This document shows, one piece after another, positions 62,291 to 64,000 of a stretch of DNA of 64,000 nucleotides (position 1 is its first letter; every line of letters starts with the position of its first letter). Under the pieces are notes generated by a model that did no database searches, was not told where the DNA came from, and saw nothing but the letters and a program-made list of their open reading frames with translations. The DNA is taken from positions 124,001 to 188,000 of the forward strand of contig NZ_FOJI01000001.1 in NCBI RefSeq assembly GCF_900111235.1. Direction: 5' to 3'. This stretch comes from [Clostridium] fimetarium (GTDB lineage Bacteria; Bacillota; Clostridia; Lachnospirales; Lachnospiraceae). A program made the position numbers and the translations under genes.

Positions 62291-64000
62291 ATGAAGTATA
62301 AAGAATTAATTGATAAAATGACATTAGAAGAAAAGGCATCGCTTATGTCTGGTAAAGATTTCTGGCAAACGCAGGAAATTGGGCATTTGGGAATTAATAA
62401 TATATTTTTGGCAGATGGACCGCATGGAATCAGAAAGCAAGCAGCAGCGGCAGATCATCTGGGTCTAAATGCAAGCATTCCTGCAACCTGTTTTCCGACA
62501 GCGGCGGCTGTAGCAAACAGCTGGAATGAAGCATTAGGAGAAAAAGTCGGAAAGTACCTAGGCGAAGAGGCAGTTAGCCAAAAAGTTAATGTGCTACTGG
62601 GACCCGGAGTCAATATGAAACGAAATCCACTTTGTGGACGAAATTTTGAATATTTTAGTGAAGATCCTTATCTTGCAGGTAAAATGGCGGCAGGGTATAT
62701 CAGAGGAATTCAATCAAATGGAATTTCCGCCTGTGTGAAACATTTTTGTGTAAATAACCAGGAAGAGAGACGTATGGCAATCGATACGATTGTAGATGAA
62801 AGGACTCTTCGGGAAATTTATCTGACCGCATTTGAAATTGCCGTAAAGGAAGGTAATACGAAGTCTGTCATGTCTTCTTATAATATGCTTAACGGCACTT
62901 ATACGAATGAAAATAAATTTTTGATGCAGCAAATCCTACGTGAAGAATGGGGATACAATGGATGTGTAATCACTGATTGGGGCGGTAGCAATGATCGTAT
63001 AGAAGGATTACTAGCTGGCAATGAATTAGAAATGCCAACCACAGCAGGTGAGACTAATCAGTATATTATACAAGCAATTAAGAATGGAATTATTAAAGAA
63101 GAAGTACTAGATACATGTGTAGACAGATTATTGAATCTTATTTTTTCAACAGAGGAAACATTTAAGACGCCAATCGAGGATTTTGATTCGGAAATGCATC
63201 ATAAAGTGGCACAAGAAGTTGCTGAGGAGTCAATTGTACTGCTAAAGAATAATGATAATATTTTACCACTAAGACATGGGATGAAAGTGGCTGTTATTGG
63301 AGATTTTGCGAAAGAAGCAAGATATCAGGGCGCAGGCTCATCTATTGTAAATCCTACCTCGTTAGATAATACATTGGATTGCATTAAATCCTTTGGTATT
63401 GAAACTATTGGTTTTGAAGTTGGATATAACAGATATGGTAAACGAAGTAGTAGCATGATTAGTAAGGCTTGTGCACTTGCAAAAAAAGCAGAAGCTGTTC
63501 TACTATATATTGGTCTAGATGAAGTGAGTGAAGTGGAAGGTCTTGATCGACAGAATATGAAACTGCCTAAAAACCAAATAGAATTATTAAATGCGTTGTA
63601 TCAGGTTAACCCTAATATTGTAGTTGTACTTTCTTGTGGTTCAGTGATAGAAATGCCATGGATAACGAAGGTGAAAGGTCTAGTTCATGCATATTTGAGC
63701 GGGCAGGCCGGAGCAAAGGCCATCTTAAGAATTCTGACTGGCGAAGTAAATCCTTCAGGAAAATTAGCAGAGACTTATCCTATTTGTTATGAGGATACCT
63801 CTTCTTGTCATAATTTTCCAGGAAAAGAAGTGAGCGTAGAATACAGGGAAGCATTATTTATCGGGTATCGTTATTTCGATACAGCAAAAGTTGATGTCTT
63901 ATTTCCTTTTGGATATGGACTTAGTTATACAACTTTCGAGTATTCTGACCTTCAAGTTACAAAAGATGCGGTAACCTTTAAACTGACAAATACCGGAAAA
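62291..64000 (+). CDS. GH3 beta-glucosidase, canonical domain order, 3' end outside the window
   Basis: The visible 570 residues run in the normal GH3 order. The barrel comes first (MKYKELIDKMTLEEKASLMSG; FLADGPHGIRKQ; LCGRNFEYFSEDPYLAG; CVKHFCVNNQEERR), with the nucleophile in VITDWGGSNDR. The alpha/beta sandwich (AEESIVLLKNNDNILPL, VIGDFAKEARYQGAGSS) and the start of the fibronectin-like domain (LFPFGYGLSYTTFEYSD) follow. There is no signal peptide, so the enzyme is cytosolic, in contrast to its membrane-bound neighbour. The start lies after AAGGGACCCAAT. The frame stays open to the window end. Confidence 0.93.
   Translation, partial: MKYKELIDKMTLEEKASLMSGKDFWQTQEIGHLGINNIFLADGPHGIRKQAAAADHLGLNASIPATCFPTAAAVANSWNEALGEKVGKYLGEEAVSQKVNVLLGPGVNMKRNPLCGRNFEYFSEDPYLAGKMAAGYIRGIQSNGISACVKHFCVNNQEERRMAIDTIVDERTLREIYLTAFEIAVKEGNTKSVMSSYNMLNGTYTNENKFLMQQILREEWGYNGCVITDWGGSNDRIEGLLAGNELEMPTTAGETNQYIIQAIKNGIIKEEVLDTCVDRLLNLIFSTEETFKTPIEDFDSEMHHKVAQEVAEESIVLLKNNDNILPLRHGMKVAVIGDFAKEARYQGAGSSIVNPTSLDNTLDCIKSFGIETIGFEVGYNRYGKRSSSMISKACALAKKAEAVLLYIGLDEVSEVEGLDRQNMKLPKNQIELLNALYQVNPNIVVVLSCGSVIEMPWITKVKGLVHAYLSGQAGAKAILRILTGEVNPSGKLAETYPICYEDTSSCHNFPGKEVSVEYREALFIGYRYFDTAKVDVLFPFGYGLSYTTFEYSDLQVTKDAVTFKLTNTGK

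Overview
The window looks like a chromosome segment of a low-GC, anaerobic, Gram-positive bacterium of the Lachnospiraceae type (Bacillota, class Clostridia). Supporting features are a type III glutamine synthetase, a class B sortase, a CvfB-like S1 protein, YitT, a PucR/CdaR-like regulator, AT-rich intergenic DNA, strong AGGAGG-type ribosome binding sites and TTGACA/TATAAT-like promoters. No species can be named from the sequence alone.

Layout. (1) 1-33,564 is ordinary core genome: a cut MATE transporter, luxS, nudC, the glnN/srtB/fba block on the minus strand, small membrane and zinc-ribbon proteins, a cyclophilin, a P-II protein, tRNA-Gln and tRNA-Ser, a thioesterase, CvfB-like and RidA proteins, a CPBP protease, a YjfB-like peptide too short for most gene callers, YitT, an orphan sugar-importer ATPase, a PucR-like regulator, ftsEX followed by two M23/EnvC-like hydrolases and a CtpA protease, uvrB-uvrA and guaA. 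(2) 33,553-53,961 is an accessory island. It starts exactly at the guaA stop codon and ends at a second copy of the same 12 bp (GAGTTCGAATAG), as expected for integration at the 3' end of guaA. It carries only defence-type genes: a type I restriction-modification system with cargo genes set between repeated hsdS tails, an Mrr-like nuclease, an Abi_2/HEPN protein, a reverse transcriptase-nitrilase, a protein with a C-terminal deaminase-like zinc site, and a three-gene STAND NTPase cluster. (3) 53,962-56,791 is a scar of a second, older element (excisionase-like gene, two broken tyrosine recombinases, a lipoprotein, a radC relic). (4) 56,949-64,000 is a LytTR/GHKL two-component system followed by two GH3 beta-glucosidases of opposite domain order, the second cut by the window end.

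How genes may work together. In the island, hsdM/hsdS/hsdR form a complete type I R-M system. The RT-nitrilase gene matches the architecture I recall for defence-associated UG1/DRT1 reverse transcriptases and is followed by the deaminase-like gene. Three adjacent genes (a small protein, an NB-ARC/TPR STAND ATPase and a membrane protein) share an 18-residue Gln/Asn motif near their N-termini, so they may talk to each other through that motif, as in NLR-effector pairs that use amyloid-type motifs. This is inference from sequence patterns.

The best candidates for undescribed biology are: the STAND/shared-motif trio; the RT-nitrilase plus deaminase-like pair, with a possible upstream structured RNA; the repeated hsdS tails that punctuate cargo genes; a short minus-strand RNA gene with a CU-rich linker at 7,391-7,460; and the glnN leader, which combines an ANTAR-like hexaloop with a terminator.
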